Shown here one piece after another: positions 40,632 through 49,547 of a stretch of 57,693 nt of DNA. The notes under the pieces were generated by a model. It worked only from the letters and a program-made list of their open reading frames with translations, was not told where the DNA came from and ran no database searches. Positions within the stretch are counted from its first letter, which is position 1, and each line of letters begins with the position of its first letter. Source of the DNA: JBAVQS01 sp049694275. Lineage in GTDB: Bacteria > Chloroflexota > Anaerolineae > UBA4142 > SHND01. The translations under genes were made by a program, and so were the position numbers. The stretch lies in NCBI GenBank assembly GCA_049694275.1, contig JBAVQS010000165.1, forward strand, positions 1-57,693, read 5' to 3'.

Positions 40632-43148
40632 TCAGTGCAGGCTCAGCGCATCCAGCGTCAGGTTGACCTCCAGCCCATCGGTCGGCCATTTTTTCCAGAG
40701 GCGAAGATAGAGGGTTGTCTGATTGGCCGGCGCAGTCAGCGTGCTGGTGTACGAACTGTAGGGACCGGGTGACCCTTTGTAGTAGAGCGTGTTCCATGGA
40801 ATAGTGTGCCACTCGGTTACACTTGCCCAGCCCGCGCAGTTTACATCCGCGCCGGGCAGAGAACCCCACTGCACCATATAGCTCCAATTATCCGGCCGCT
40901 TGGCCCCTTCCGTCAGGCGGATCAGCCCGTTCAGCGCCAGCGTATAATCCGTCCCTGGGGCCAGCCCGCGCACATCCTGGCAAAGGCCCGTGATGCGATC
41001 ACCCGGTGCCCCGCTCGCCCCGACCGTGCTTAAAACGAGCGATTGGGCGTGATTGCCTTCGAGCACCGCTTGCGGCCAGGTTTCGTCGCGTGTGGCATAC
41101 TGGACCTGGGCGCCGCTGTTGTTAAAGGTGTGCCATTCGTTTGCCAGTCCGTCTGCGCCGAATCCCTGCTCAAAATTCCCGTTCCGCAGAAACTCGACCG
41201 GTGCGCTCACGACTATTGTCTGCGAAGCTTGCACCTCGACCCCTGCCGTGTTGCGCGCCGTGACGGTCAGCACGTGTGTTCCCACCAGCCCTGGTGTCCA
41301 GGCGAACTCGGCCACCTGCTCCGCCGGCCCGGTCGCAAAAGCGGAGGTTCCGACCGGTATCCCGTTGTCGCTCAGGCTCACCTGCGCGATCCCCGTCGCG
41401 TCCGACGCGGTCGCGCGCACCAGATACGAATGGTTGACGAGTACCCCGTTTGGAACGTCGAGTTGCACCACCGGTGCGCCGGTCTTGGCTGGGACCGGCC
41501 CGACCAGCGATAGGCCATCGAGGTTCGTATCCAGTTCCAGATCCGGCGCATAGTGTGAGCGCCAGACGCGGAGGAATAGGGTCAGCTTGCCCGACGGCGC
41601 GACGATCCCGGTCGTGTAATCGAGCATCGGCCCCGCCTTTAATCGCAGATACTGTACATTCCATGGAATGGTATGCCAATCGGTCACGGCGGCCCAGTCG
41701 TTCCCGCCCTGCGGATCGATGCCCCACTGTATACGGATCCGGTCCGTGTTTTGGTCTGGGTCGCCCGGGTTGACGCGCATCATGCCGTGCAGGGTAAGCG
41801 TATAGCTGCTGCCTTGCACGACAGCTACGGTCTGATAAATGCCGCCGCCGGTGCTGAACGGGACCGAAGCAGGGCTCGCGCTCTGGCCCGGTGTTGGCGC
41901 GGTGGCCACGCACGCCTCACGCAGGATGCGAATGTCCCCCGGCGTGCGGTTCCCGATATAGACATAGCCGAGTGCCGGGTTATCGGCAAGTCCAAAGGGA
42001 TCGTTCCCCACTGTATCGGCGGAGAGCACGCGATTCACCGTCAAGTCGGGGTTGAGCACCCAGAGGGTGTTGTCCGCCGATGCGGCAATATAAATGAGCC
42101 CGGAGCAGGGGCTCGTCATGACCCAGCCCCCATCGGCCGTGTCTCCCACTTTGATTTGTTGGACGAGCGTCACCCCATTCGCCGTGGGCTGAAAGACAAA
42201 CAGTTGGTTGGCGACCGGCTCGGGCAGCGCGCCCATCACCAGCAGCCGGCCGCTCGCCGTATCGAACGCAACGTAATAGGGGCTGCCGCGGACCCCGCCC
42301 TGTTCAAATTTGTACACCTGGCGTGCGTCGTTGGTTGCACCATCGATCATCCAGAGATCGTTTGAATCGCGGTTGCCCACATAGACACGATGCTGATCCG
42401 TGTCCACTGCAATGCCAAAGGTTCCAACGCCTACCCCCACGCAGGCGACAAGCGCCCGCGCCGCGGCATCGACGATTGCAACCCGGCCGCTCGCGTGCAG
42501 CGTGACGTAGACGCGGTTCATAGTGGGGTCGGCCGCAATGTGCGAGGCCTCGCCGCCGCAGGAAGAAATGTCAATATCGGGAAGTCGGGCCAGGGTGATC
42601 GAGTCGATTACACTGACGGAACTGCTGACGAAGTTGGCGACAAAGAGCTGCGTGCCGACGAGGACCACATCGAACGGCTGTTTGCCCACCGGAATGGGAT
42701 CATGGACCCGGTTCAGAGTCTCTTCGTTCAACACCTCGACCGTATTGGTATCGCGGCTGGCGACAAAGACACGATGGCTGATTGGGTCATAGGTCAGCCC
42801 CTTGGGGTGAATGACCGGATGCGGGGTTGGCGTAGGGGAGGGGGTGCGCGTGACAAAACTATTGACTTCGATGAGCTGCGAGTGCGCCCCGTCATAGACC
42901 ACGGCAGGCCAGGTATCGTCATAAAAGGCTGAGACGGCATTGCCCGCCATGAATGAATGCCACCCGCGGCCCAGGCCATCCGTAAAACCTTCTTCAAGAT
43001 GCCCGTTCGTCAGTCGCTCGCCAGGGGCATCAACCGGGGGGGCGCCAGGGGAAGTGGATAGGGCCGCGTCGGGAGCTGCGGCGACCGCAATGCCCAGCGA
43101 GAGCACGGCAAGACAGATCACGACGACGATGGCGGCGAGCGGTTTCAT
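40632..43148 (-). CDS. Secreted YVTN-type beta-propeller protein with split sugar-binding-like domains
   Basis: GGAGGT lies 7 nt before ATG 43148. A signal peptide (about 1-25, ending A-V-A-A-A) gives a secreted 838-residue protein without a lipobox. Residues about 50-100 (N-G-H-L-E-E-G-F) resemble the first half of a module seen whole near the C terminus (N-G-N-F-E-Q-G-F, about 660-838). The matching second half (W-H-T-I-P-W-N) comes only after a seven-bladed-type YVTN propeller (about 115-430). A Big-type Ig-like domain lies at about 575-650. The propeller repeats follow V-A-S-R-D-T-N-T-V-E-V. A binding role at the surface is likely; no catalytic motif seen. Confidence 0.8.
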   Translation of the reverse strand: MKPLAAIVVVICLAVLSLGIAVAAAPDAALSTSPGAPPVDAPGERLTNGHLEEGFTDGLGRGWHSFMAGNAVSAFYDDTWPAVVYDGAHSQLIEVNSFVTRTPSPTPTPHPVIHPKGLTYDPISHRVFVASRDTNTVEVLNEETLNRVHDPIPVGKQPFDVVLVGTQLFVANFVSSSVSVIDSITLARLPDIDISSCGGEASHIAADPTMNRVYVTLHASGRVAIVDAAARALVACVGVGVGTFGIAVDTDQHRVYVGNRDSNDLWMIDGATNDARQVYKFEQGGVRGSPYYVAFDTASGRLLVMGALPEPVANQLFVFQPTANGVTLVQQIKVGDTADGGWVMTSPCSGLIYIAASADNTLWVLNPDLTVNRVLSADTVGNDPFGLADNPALGYVYIGNRTPGDIRILREACVATAPTPGQSASPASVPFSTGGGIYQTVAVVQGSSYTLTLHGMMRVNPGDPDQNTDRIRIQWGIDPQGGNDWAAVTDWHTIPWNVQYLRLKAGPMLDYTTGIVAPSGKLTLFLRVWRSHYAPDLELDTNLDGLSLVGPVPAKTGAPVVQLDVPNGVLVNHSYLVRATASDATGIAQVSLSDNGIPVGTSAFATGPAEQVAEFAWTPGLVGTHVLTVTARNTAGVEVQASQTIVVSAPVEFLRNGNFEQGFGADGLANEWHTFNNSGAQVQYATRDETWPQAVLEGNHAQSLVLSTVGASGAPGDRITGLCQDVRGLAPGTDYTLALNGLIRLTEGAKRPDNWSYMVQWGSLPGADVNCAGWASVTEWHTIPWNTLYYKGSPGPYSSYTSTLTAPANQTTLYLRLWKKWPTDGLEVNLTLDALSLH

Positions 43149-43234
43149 AGTCTGACCTCCAGGGTGTGGGTGGTGCGATAATGGTATCGCATTTAGGTGG
43201 AGATAGTATGCGATGCCGTCTGTCCCTGACAATG

Positions 43235-43243
43235 ATTATAGCA
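43235..43243 (-). promoter_or_regulatory. Extended -10 promoter for the beta-propeller gene
   Basis: The minus strand reads TGCTATAAT, a perfect extended -10; no -35 is needed or seen. The leader of about 80 nt contains a hairpin TGCGATA/TATCGCA (43174-43180, 43185-43191). Confidence 0.5.
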
Positions 43244-43346
43244 CCACCCGACCGATTTTATTCCATCATCTGAGCGTGGTTCCCATCGAGTTTTGTATCA
43301 TTTGTGAGATCGTCGATTGGGGCCAAGACGGCATGGTCTGCCAGCT

Positions 43347-46300
43347 CTATTCGTCCAGCATCACCCGTACGGTTGCCAGTCCCCAGGCAGGGACGGGGAC
43401 ACGGAGACGGCCATCCGGCTCGACCGGTATTTCTCCTTGCTCGCGTTCCAGGAGGTCGGTCTGCCAGGCGCGTGTGATGAGATGTCCGGGCAAGTGGAGT
43501 GTCGCTTGCCGATCGGCGCCGGAAATTTCCTGCAACCGCACAATATAACCATCTGCCCGCCGCGCCTTTTTTATCGTGGAGAGAATCACGGTGGCAGGCT
43601 CAATCTGCGCGAGGGTCCCGCTGTTGGAATCCGCGTAGGGAGGCGCGACGGAACGAAACTCTTGCAGGTTGATGCGCTGAGCATAGAGCGGGCGGCGCGC
43701 CTCCCATCCAAATTTGTATGCGCGTTCCCGACTGATTGTAGGGGCGGTGGTCAGGCGATAATGGAACGAGAGCGGGCCGCCCGGCGAGGCCTTGGAATTG
43801 GCGCTCCAATAGTTGTTCAGGACGTAGGAAAAGATTCGCCCACCGGTAAGGTCGAGCTCGCGCGGCCAGCGCCCGCGCACGACATCGCCAACGGTCCAGA
43901 GTGAAATATCGGGAGAGGCAATCAACGCGCTTGCTCCCTCTCCCTCGACCAGAATCCCCGTCTGGAGCGGCAGCCATTCTTTGCACGCGCCGGCCATTGC
44001 ATCGCGCTGCCAGTTCACCCAACCGAGTTGCGAATCCGAGCTCACACCGGCGTGGGGTAGCGCGAGGGGAAACGCGATATAGGCCGCTTCCTTGGTGAGA
44101 CATTTCGCCTGGTGGTAGGTATAACGTACATCGACCTGTTTGGCGCGTGCTGGGAGGGTCCATTCGACGTCAAGCTCGCCCTGGGGCACGCGGCCGCGCA
44201 AGGTGAGGGTAGCCCCCAGCGCATGCGATTCGATCCGGTGATCGCGCAACTCGAATTCGGCTAGCACCTCCGGGTTGCCGGCGGGCCAATCCGGTCGGTA
44301 CTCCTCCAGCCGCGTCTTGTCACCGCCCCGTGCGTACAGGAATTGGCCGAATCCGTACGCATCTTGCACGTCCACCAGCTCGCGCTCAAGCTCCTTGTCA
44401 AACCAGGAGGTGACGCAGCCGCGGTGCCGATCGATGGCGAGGCGGTAGAAAGAATTCTCCAGCGTCAGAACTCCTGCTTCTGAATTCTGAATTCTGGATT
44501 CTGAATTGGCCCCAGGTTCTTTTTCGGCGGTCAGCCTGAGCCGCCGGTAGGAGAGTCCCGGCAGTGGGTCAAGCCATACCTCGACAATCGATAAGGAGTT
44601 GAACTGCTGGAGCAGGCGCATCGGAATCGACTGGCCGCTTATGCGGTCGAGGATGTGCTCGTTTGTTGCGATTTCGACGACGAATGAGCCGCCGGCGGAC
44701 CAGCTGTGTGGGTTGTAGACGACGACCTCACGTCCATCTGTGTTCCAGGAGAGGCTGTGGCGTGTAGCGGCGGCGTGCAAGAGGCGCGTGCCCCAGGCCT
44801 CTGCCTCGCGGGCTATCTGTTCCTTGCCTGTTCGCCGGTCTTCCTGCAATCGCGCGTCCGGGACGCGGCCCATGAGATCGGCGTTCCAGGCGTCCTCGGC
44901 ATAGAGCCGGACTGAACGCCACGCGGCATCATACTGCGTTTGCGGAAAGGCCCAGCCGGGATGATGGAGGACCGCGAGGGTTTCGAGGCGCTCGGCGGCG
45001 GGGAGCATGGCCTGTACCCGGCGCACGCTGATTGACGGCGCGAGGCTCGACATGATGCCGGCCTCCCCATAGGCCCCCTCATCGCCTCGGACCGTTTTGA
45101 GCTTGTCGTCAAAGTGGCCTGCCACGTATTGAAAGAACTCGCTAATCCCACACGGGATCAGCCGGGGATAAGTGTAGGTTGCGTTCCACTGGCGGATGAA
45201 ATCGATCGGCTGTGGGTCGAGGTCGATATTGTCGGCTTCCTGCCCGTAGAGCAGGATGGCATCGGGCGTATAACCGGCGCGCTCGTATTCGTCGAGCCAG
45301 AGGGCGAGCCCCCGCTCGGCGGCCGAAAGGAGGGGCGGACTGCCGCACACCTTTCGCAGTTCGCCATAGGTCTTGGCCAGCCAGGTCAGAACGCGCCCGC
45401 CGTTGGGCCCTTCCCAGTAAAAAGGGGAGGTGAGGTGCAATCTGTTGAACAGGCGAAAGGGGCCGCGCGCCGGGTCACTGGCATGGACCAGGTACTTGAC
45501 GCCAGACCCTTCAAGAATTGCGGGGAGCGAGCCGCTGAGGCTGGCAACGTTCACCGCCGCGGCAAACTCGGCCGGCCGGTCGAGTTGCCTCAAAAACGAT
45601 TCGCTCAACTCGCCATTCCGAATCAGGTCTTCGAGTGTGGCAAACTGGGTCGAGAGATTCGCCTCGTTGGCAGGGATACTCAGGCGGCCCGCTTCGATCT
45701 GCCAGAGCAACTGCGCCTGGTGTTGCTTGTCGCGCGTGGTGAGATAGGTTTCGAGCGTCCACGCCGAGTCGAGATGATAGGCAAACGCAGGGTCTCCGCC
45801 GGCGGCCTCATCCGCTTGCACGAGGTCGAGCGCCGCGTCGATATTGCGGCAGAGACGTTCGGCCGTCTCCCACTGGCGATGGGTGTTGCCAACGTGGGCG
45901 TGAACTTGCGAACTGACATAGACCTTCCACTTGCGGCGGCGGTGCAGGACGCCGTCGTGGCGAAACTCGTGACCTTCAATATCGCCAAAGAGGGAGTAAC
46001 TCACCGGGCCCTTACCATCTACAACCTCAATTGTTTCATGCCAGTGTCCGAATGAGAGCGGCGGAAGGGTGAACTGGCAACATTCGCTCTCGCCGCCCTG
46101 GCTGAGGCGGAGTGAGAGATCAACGCCCGCGATGCCGCGCGCGAGTTCGATATAAACGTGCGCGCGCTCGACCAATTCGCCTTCTTGATTTTGATAATAG
46201 AGAATGGAGGGCAGGACCTCGCAATGGGCGATCGGGGCAACCGGCTCGACGGGCAGGCGCGTCAATGTGAGCGCTTGATAGAGGATCCCTGCGCTGGAAG

Positions 46301-46826
46301 CGAGGCGACCGAGCCGCTCGCGCTTGGCGCTCGTCGCCCGAATGATTGGGCCGCCATCGTGCGCGGTCAGGACCAGGCGGTTCTCGCCGGGGTGCAACAG
46401 ACCGGCCGGAATAATAATCTGGGCGACGCCCTCGGCATAGATACAAGTGCCCAACCCGTCGGCCACACGGACGTCGTGCGAAAGAAGCGGCGTAGGGCGC
46501 AAATAGGCCCAACCGGTCACGCCGTTGATGCCTATCTGGAGATGCGCCAAACGCGGCGCGAGGATCATATAATTGATGCTCAGGCGATACGCGCTGTCTG
46601 GCGCATCGTCCAGGCTGAATTCGATGGTATAGGGGTGTAGCTGGTAGCCGCCCTCCGGGTCTGCTTCGCTCGGATGAAAGCGAGGCAACTGTTGTTTAAC
46701 GGTCTCGCCGGCGCGCGGAACGCGCCAGGTGACCGCGCCAACCTGATTGGGGGCGCGATTGTTGTCGATCAGATCTTCTGGTCGCCCATTGGGCGAGCCA
46801 ATGGCCCATACCAATCGTTCGTTCAT
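43347..46826 (-). CDS. GH38 alpha-mannosidase-like protein with altered active site
   Basis: This 1159-residue protein has an N-terminal beta-sandwich of about 300 residues, a GH38-like catalytic region (about 300-700), and a C-terminal beta super-sandwich typical of the family. Overall order, the I-L-L-Y-G-Q-E-A-D-N region and the C-terminal domains support GH38. The usual metal motif H-x-H-N-D reads H-A-H-V-G-N (about residue 310), the nucleophile segment Q-x-D-x-x-G-H-S reads N-V-A-S-L-S-G-S (about 425), and the later His-containing motif reads E-D-A-W-N-A-D-L (about 645). Activity is therefore doubtful. It starts 2 nt after the methyltransferase stop. A heptamer repeat tract lies inside the gene at 44478-44505. 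Confidence 0.75.
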   Translation of the reverse strand: MNERLVWAIGSPNGRPEDLIDNNRAPNQVGAVTWRVPRAGETVKQQLPRFHPSEADPEGGYQLHPYTIEFSLDDAPDSAYRLSINYMILAPRLAHLQIGINGVTGWAYLRPTPLLSHDVRVADGLGTCIYAEGVAQIIIPAGLLHPGENRLVLTAHDGGPIIRATSAKRERLGRLASSAGILYQALTLTRLPVEPVAPIAHCEVLPSILYYQNQEGELVERAHVYIELARGIAGVDLSLRLSQGGESECCQFTLPPLSFGHWHETIEVVDGKGPVSYSLFGDIEGHEFRHDGVLHRRRKWKVYVSSQVHAHVGNTHRQWETAERLCRNIDAALDLVQADEAAGGDPAFAYHLDSAWTLETYLTTRDKQHQAQLLWQIEAGRLSIPANEANLSTQFATLEDLIRNGELSESFLRQLDRPAEFAAAVNVASLSGSLPAILEGSGVKYLVHASDPARGPFRLFNRLHLTSPFYWEGPNGGRVLTWLAKTYGELRKVCGSPPLLSAAERGLALWLDEYERAGYTPDAILLYGQEADNIDLDPQPIDFIRQWNATYTYPRLIPCGISEFFQYVAGHFDDKLKTVRGDEGAYGEAGIMSSLAPSISVRRVQAMLPAAERLETLAVLHHPGWAFPQTQYDAAWRSVRLYAEDAWNADLMGRVPDARLQEDRRTGKEQIAREAEAWGTRLLHAAATRHSLSWNTDGREVVVYNPHSWSAGGSFVVEIATNEHILDRISGQSIPMRLLQQFNSLSIVEVWLDPLPGLSYRRLRLTAEKEPGANSESRIQNSEAGVLTLENSFYRLAIDRHRGCVTSWFDKELERELVDVQDAYGFGQFLYARGGDKTRLEEYRPDWPAGNPEVLAEFELRDHRIESHALGATLTLRGRVPQGELDVEWTLPARAKQVDVRYTYHQAKCLTKEAAYIAFPLALPHAGVSSDSQLGWVNWQRDAMAGACKEWLPLQTGILVEGEGASALIASPDISLWTVGDVVRGRWPRELDLTGGRIFSYVLNNYWSANSKASPGGPLSFHYRLTTAPTISRERAYKFGWEARRPLYAQRINLQEFRSVAPPYADSNSGTLAQIEPATVILSTIKKARRADGYIVRLQEISGADRQATLHLPGHLITRAWQTDLLEREQGEIPVEPDGRLRVPVPAWGLATVRVMLDE
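44478..44505 (-). repeat. Four tandem TTCTGAA heptamers inside the GH38-like gene
   Basis: TTCTGAA, TTCTGAA, TTCTGGA, TTCTGAA run without gaps (plus-strand view). The stretch encodes a Ser/Asn/Glu linker (N-S-E-S-R-I-Q-N-S-E) between two beta domains. The unit is not a multiple of three, so gain or loss of one copy would break the frame. Confidence 0.85.
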
Positions 46827-46828
46827 GG

Positions 46829-47641
46829 TTACCCCGCGACGCGCAACCGCACGCCGAGCACCGGCGGAATCTCGGTAAAATCGGCCCAGCCCAGCCAGCG
46901 GTTCCCTTTTTCACGGGATTCAAAGGTTGGTTCCTCGATCCCATCGATTACCAGCCCGGCGGCAAAGGCCGGAGTGAGTAAATCCGCGAGCGTGCGATGG
47001 AAATAGAATTGCGGGCGCGGCTGACCTGCAAGCGCCAGCCCTTTGGTCGTTCCGACGCTCTTGTAGCGCGATACCTTGACCGAGTAGGTTGTCACCGGGT
47101 TGCCTTCCACATCCCACTCCTCGGCAACGAGCCCCGTGCCGCTGTGGTTAAAGCAGGGGTGCATCAGGGTAAAGACAAAGCGCCCGCGCGGCTTGAGCAG
47201 GTGTGGGATTGCATTCATCAACGGCGCAATCGCCGCCATGTCCATGATGACCATGTTGGACACGACTGCGTCAAAGCGATGCTCGCCCAGCGCCGCGAGC
47301 TGTTCGGCTTGTGTTCCATCCACCTGGCGGTATTCGATGCGGTCGGCGTGCTCGGTCGAGCGGGCGCGGGCGTGCACGAGCATCTGCTCTGCAAAATCGG
47401 TGGCGAGGACACGTGCCCCGAGTTGGGCCATCCGCCGGGCGAATACGCCATTCCCACAACCGATCTCAAGCACATATTCATCCGGTCGGACCTCTAACAG
47501 GCGTTCGCTCGCGGGTCCGACGAGCAGACGCTGGAACAGGTTGCCTTCGCCCATCCGTTCATCCCAGTATGCCGCGTTCTGCTCCCAGATTGCTTGGACC
47601 TGGGCATTCAAAGTCTGGTTTTCGTCACTGTTTGTATTCAT
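46829..47641 (-). CDS. Class I SAM-dependent methyltransferase
   Basis: The 270 residues have the class I methyltransferase core: motif I V-L-E-I-G-C-G-N-G-V-F-A-R-R (about 57-70), acidic end of strand 2 A-T-D-F-A-E-Q-M, post-I V-D-G-T-Q-A, and the strand-4 segment F-D-A-V-V-S-N-M-V-I-M-D. The C-terminal part (H-P-C-F-N-H-S) resembles small-molecule (UbiE/MenG-like) members. No substrate is evident. It is translationally close to the GH38-like gene (2 nt), and both share the promoter at 47673-47701. Confidence 0.9.
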   Translation of the reverse strand: MNTNSDENQTLNAQVQAIWEQNAAYWDERMGEGNLFQRLLVGPASERLLEVRPDEYVLEIGCGNGVFARRMAQLGARVLATDFAEQMLVHARARSTEHADRIEYRQVDGTQAEQLAALGEHRFDAVVSNMVIMDMAAIAPLMNAIPHLLKPRGRFVFTLMHPCFNHSGTGLVAEEWDVEGNPVTTYSVKVSRYKSVGTTKGLALAGQPRPQFYFHRTLADLLTPAFAAGLVIDGIEEPTFESREKGNRWLGWADFTEIPPVLGVRLRVAG

Positions 47642-47672
47642 GGCGCCTTTTCCGTCGTCAAATCTTCCACGA

Positions 47673-47701
47673 ATTATCCATTATCGCGGGTCACACGTCA
47701 A
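47673..47701 (-). promoter_or_regulatory. Sigma70-like promoter for methyltransferase and GH38-like genes
   Basis: On the minus strand TTGACG (47701-47696), 17-nt spacer, GATAAT (47678-47673). The predicted leader is about 25 nt. Confidence 0.6.
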
Positions 47702-47752
47702 CCCCAAGATTTGCCGCCCAATCTTGAGTGTTGTGGATGACCCAGTGGGTTA

Positions 47753-47813
47753 TCTGACATTTACTTCCTCGCAAGTGTCTGATACAGGTGTTCGGCAATG
47801 TCAGACAAGTGTC
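47753..47813. promoter_or_regulatory. Inverted and direct repeats upstream of the CpXC gene promoter
   Basis: TCTGACATT (47753-47761) and AATGTCAGA (47797-47805) form a perfect 9-bp inverted repeat. CAAGTGTC occurs twice (47772-47779 and 47806-47813). The set ends 11 nt before the -35 box, a usual place for an activator. Confidence 0.5.
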
Positions 47814-47823
47814 ATTGGCCGGC

Positions 47824-47852
47824 TTGACCCATTCGCCCGTAGCCTGTATGAT
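47824..47852 (+). promoter_or_regulatory. Sigma70-like promoter for the CpXC-type gene
   Basis: TTGACC (47824-47829), 17-nt spacer, TATGAT (47847-47852). The leader to ATG 47889 is about 30 nt and contains GGGAGA. Confidence 0.7.
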
Positions 47853-47888
47853 AGCACCCTATTTACCAATTCGTTCGTCGGGAGATTC

Positions 47889-48986
47889 ATGGCTATTTCT
47901 TTTTCTCAAACGGCGCAGCTCAATTGCCCGCAGTGTAAGGCGCCGTTCACAACAGAAGTCTGGTTGATTGTCGATGCGGGCGAGCGCCCGGACCTCGCCG
48001 CGCGCTGCACCGAGGGGACCATTCACGTCATTACCTGCCCGAATGGGCACCAGGGAATGCTCGCCGCGCCGCTGTTATATCACGACCGCTCAAAAAAACA
48101 ACTGCTGCTCGCGCTTGCACCCGGCATGGACCGGAAGCAGTCGCAGGAAGCCGGAGGACAGCTCATCGGGCAGCTCAAGAGCAAGCTTCTCATTCTGCCC
48201 GGGAGCGAGTACCTCGACGCTCCGCAAGCGGTTCCGTCCGAACTGCTCCCTGCCGCAATTGCCGGCAAGCTGGAGGAGGCCATTGCGCAGGCGCAGGCGG
48301 AGATTGAGAACAATCCTACGCTCTCTGCCGCGCTCCGCCTGCTGCAGGACAATCAAACACTGGCGCAAACGCTGCAAGAATGGATTACCGCCGGAGACTG
48401 GGACCGGTCGAAAACCATGCTTCAGGAGCATCTGGAGCTCTTGACCGACGATGCGGAGCGTGTGTTTGGCGCGTTGCTCGACCTGGCGCATTTGCAAGGG
48501 GATGTCGAGGGAGTTCACGTCCTGAGCAATCGCCACGATCTGCTCGCCGCCGCGCGGCGCGATGGCATTGACGCGGCCTATGCCCAGTATCCGGCAGAGG
48601 ATGGCGCTGAGACCGAGGCGCAGGCCGAGCTCGAATCGCGCATGCGTGAGCTGGGCATCCAATCCCAGGCCGATCTTGAACGCGCCGTGCAGGAGCATCC
48701 GGAACTGCGCGAATTGATCGAACGTGCGATGGTGGAAGAGAACCCGATGCTCCAGGCCCTCGCCGCGTTGCTCCAGGCCGGCTCGCCCGAGCAGGTGCAG
48801 GAAACCCTGCGCGACTATCCCATCCTGTCGAGCGATGAGGCGATTCAGGCGATCCGCGCGGGGATTGCGAATGCGCGCAGCGCCGGGCAAGAGGAGATGG
48901 CGCAGCACATTGAGCAGCAGCTCGATCTGCTGATGCAGCTCAAAGGCGATGGGGCTGCGACGCGTTCGTATGATACGAGTCGATGA
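47889..48986 (+). CDS. CpXC-type zinc-ribbon protein with helical C-terminal region
   Basis: GGGAGATTC precedes ATG 47889, and the promoter just upstream excludes the longer open frame. The 365 residues start with C-P-Q-C-K-A-P-F and continue to I-T-C-P-N-G-H, the paired-cysteine pattern of CpXC proteins, spanning about residues 1-110. The rest is helical and rich in Glu, Gln, Ala and Leu. It has repeat-like helices (L-Q-E-W-I-T-A-G-D-W, L-R-D-Y-P-I-L-S-S-D) like a TPR-type or HEAT-type solenoid. No catalytic motif is seen. It is cytoplasmic and stands alone, convergent with the carboxylase operon. Role unknown. Confidence 0.8.
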   Translation: MAISFSQTAQLNCPQCKAPFTTEVWLIVDAGERPDLAARCTEGTIHVITCPNGHQGMLAAPLLYHDRSKKQLLLALAPGMDRKQSQEAGGQLIGQLKSKLLILPGSEYLDAPQAVPSELLPAAIAGKLEEAIAQAQAEIENNPTLSAALRLLQDNQTLAQTLQEWITAGDWDRSKTMLQEHLELLTDDAERVFGALLDLAHLQGDVEGVHVLSNRHDLLAAARRDGIDAAYAQYPAEDGAETEAQAELESRMRELGIQSQADLERAVQEHPELRELIERAMVEENPMLQALAALLQAGSPEQVQETLRDYPILSSDEAIQAIRAGIANARSAGQEEMAQHIEQQLDLLMQLKGDGAATRSYDTSR

Positions 48987-49008
48987 CGGTTGCCTGTCGG
49001 CGACGATA

Positions 49009-49026
49009 CTAACGCGCCGGGATGTG
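49009..49026. repeat. Fragment of the GAACGCGCC element family
   Basis: TAACGCGCCGGGATGTGAG near 49009 resembles the right end of copy A (AACGCGCCGGATGTGAGG at 26453-26470). It lies between two convergent stops. Confidence 0.4.
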
Positions 49027-49028
49027 AG

Positions 49029-49526
49029 TTAGCCGATCTCGACCAGAACTTGATGGAGTGAGACTGTTGCGCCGGCGGCGACGTGGACAGCGTAGACTGT
49101 GCCCGAGCGGGGCGAACGAATTTCGTTTTCCATCTTCATCGCCTCGAGCATCATAAGGGGCTGACCGGCATTAACCGCCTGCCCCGGCGCGACAAACACC
49201 TGCGTGATCTGGCCTGGAATGGGGGCTTTGACCCGGCTATCGCGGCTCTGGGGGCGCGTGACCGCGTCCTGCCGGTTGCGTACCTCCAGTTTGAAATTGC
49301 GACTTTGGGAGTGTATCCAACTCAGGTCGCGGTCCAGGACGATCTCGTAGGGTTTATCGTCTACGACAATCCACTCCATCTGTTCCACGGGCGCTTCGCG
49401 GTCGGGCATGCGCACATGCACGGGCTGGCCATCTACCTTGACCACCATCTCGTTCTCATTGGCCTGAGACAGGTCTACCTCGATCTCAAAGGTCTGCTCT
49501 TCAATCGTTACGGCAAGTTTGCTCAT
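49029..49526 (-). CDS. Biotin carboxyl carrier protein of acyl-CoA carboxylase
   Basis: The 165-residue protein ends in a biotinyl domain (about 95-165) with M-L-E-A-M-K-M-E-N-E, the lysine between the methionines being the biotin site. P-I-P-G-Q-I-T-Q-V-F-V and V-A-A-G-A-T-V frame the domain. The first 85 residues are a beta-rich region like the BT or linker domain of propionyl/acyl-CoA carboxylase alpha chains, here encoded as a separate gene. It is the last gene of the operon, 21 nt after the biotin carboxylase. Confidence 0.93.
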   Translation of the reverse strand: MSKLAVTIEEQTFEIEVDLSQANENEMVVKVDGQPVHVRMPDREAPVEQMEWIVVDDKPYEIVLDRDLSWIHSQSRNFKLEVRNRQDAVTRPQSRDSRVKAPIPGQITQVFVAPGQAVNAGQPLMMLEAMKMENEIRSPRSGTVYAVHVAAGATVSLHQVLVEIG

Positions 49527-49547
49527 AATCCCAGCTATTCTGCGATT

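Noticed and set aside
47100..47888. Long N-terminal extension of the CpXC protein
   Set aside because: It is antisense to the methyltransferase and crosses the promoter at 47824-47852.
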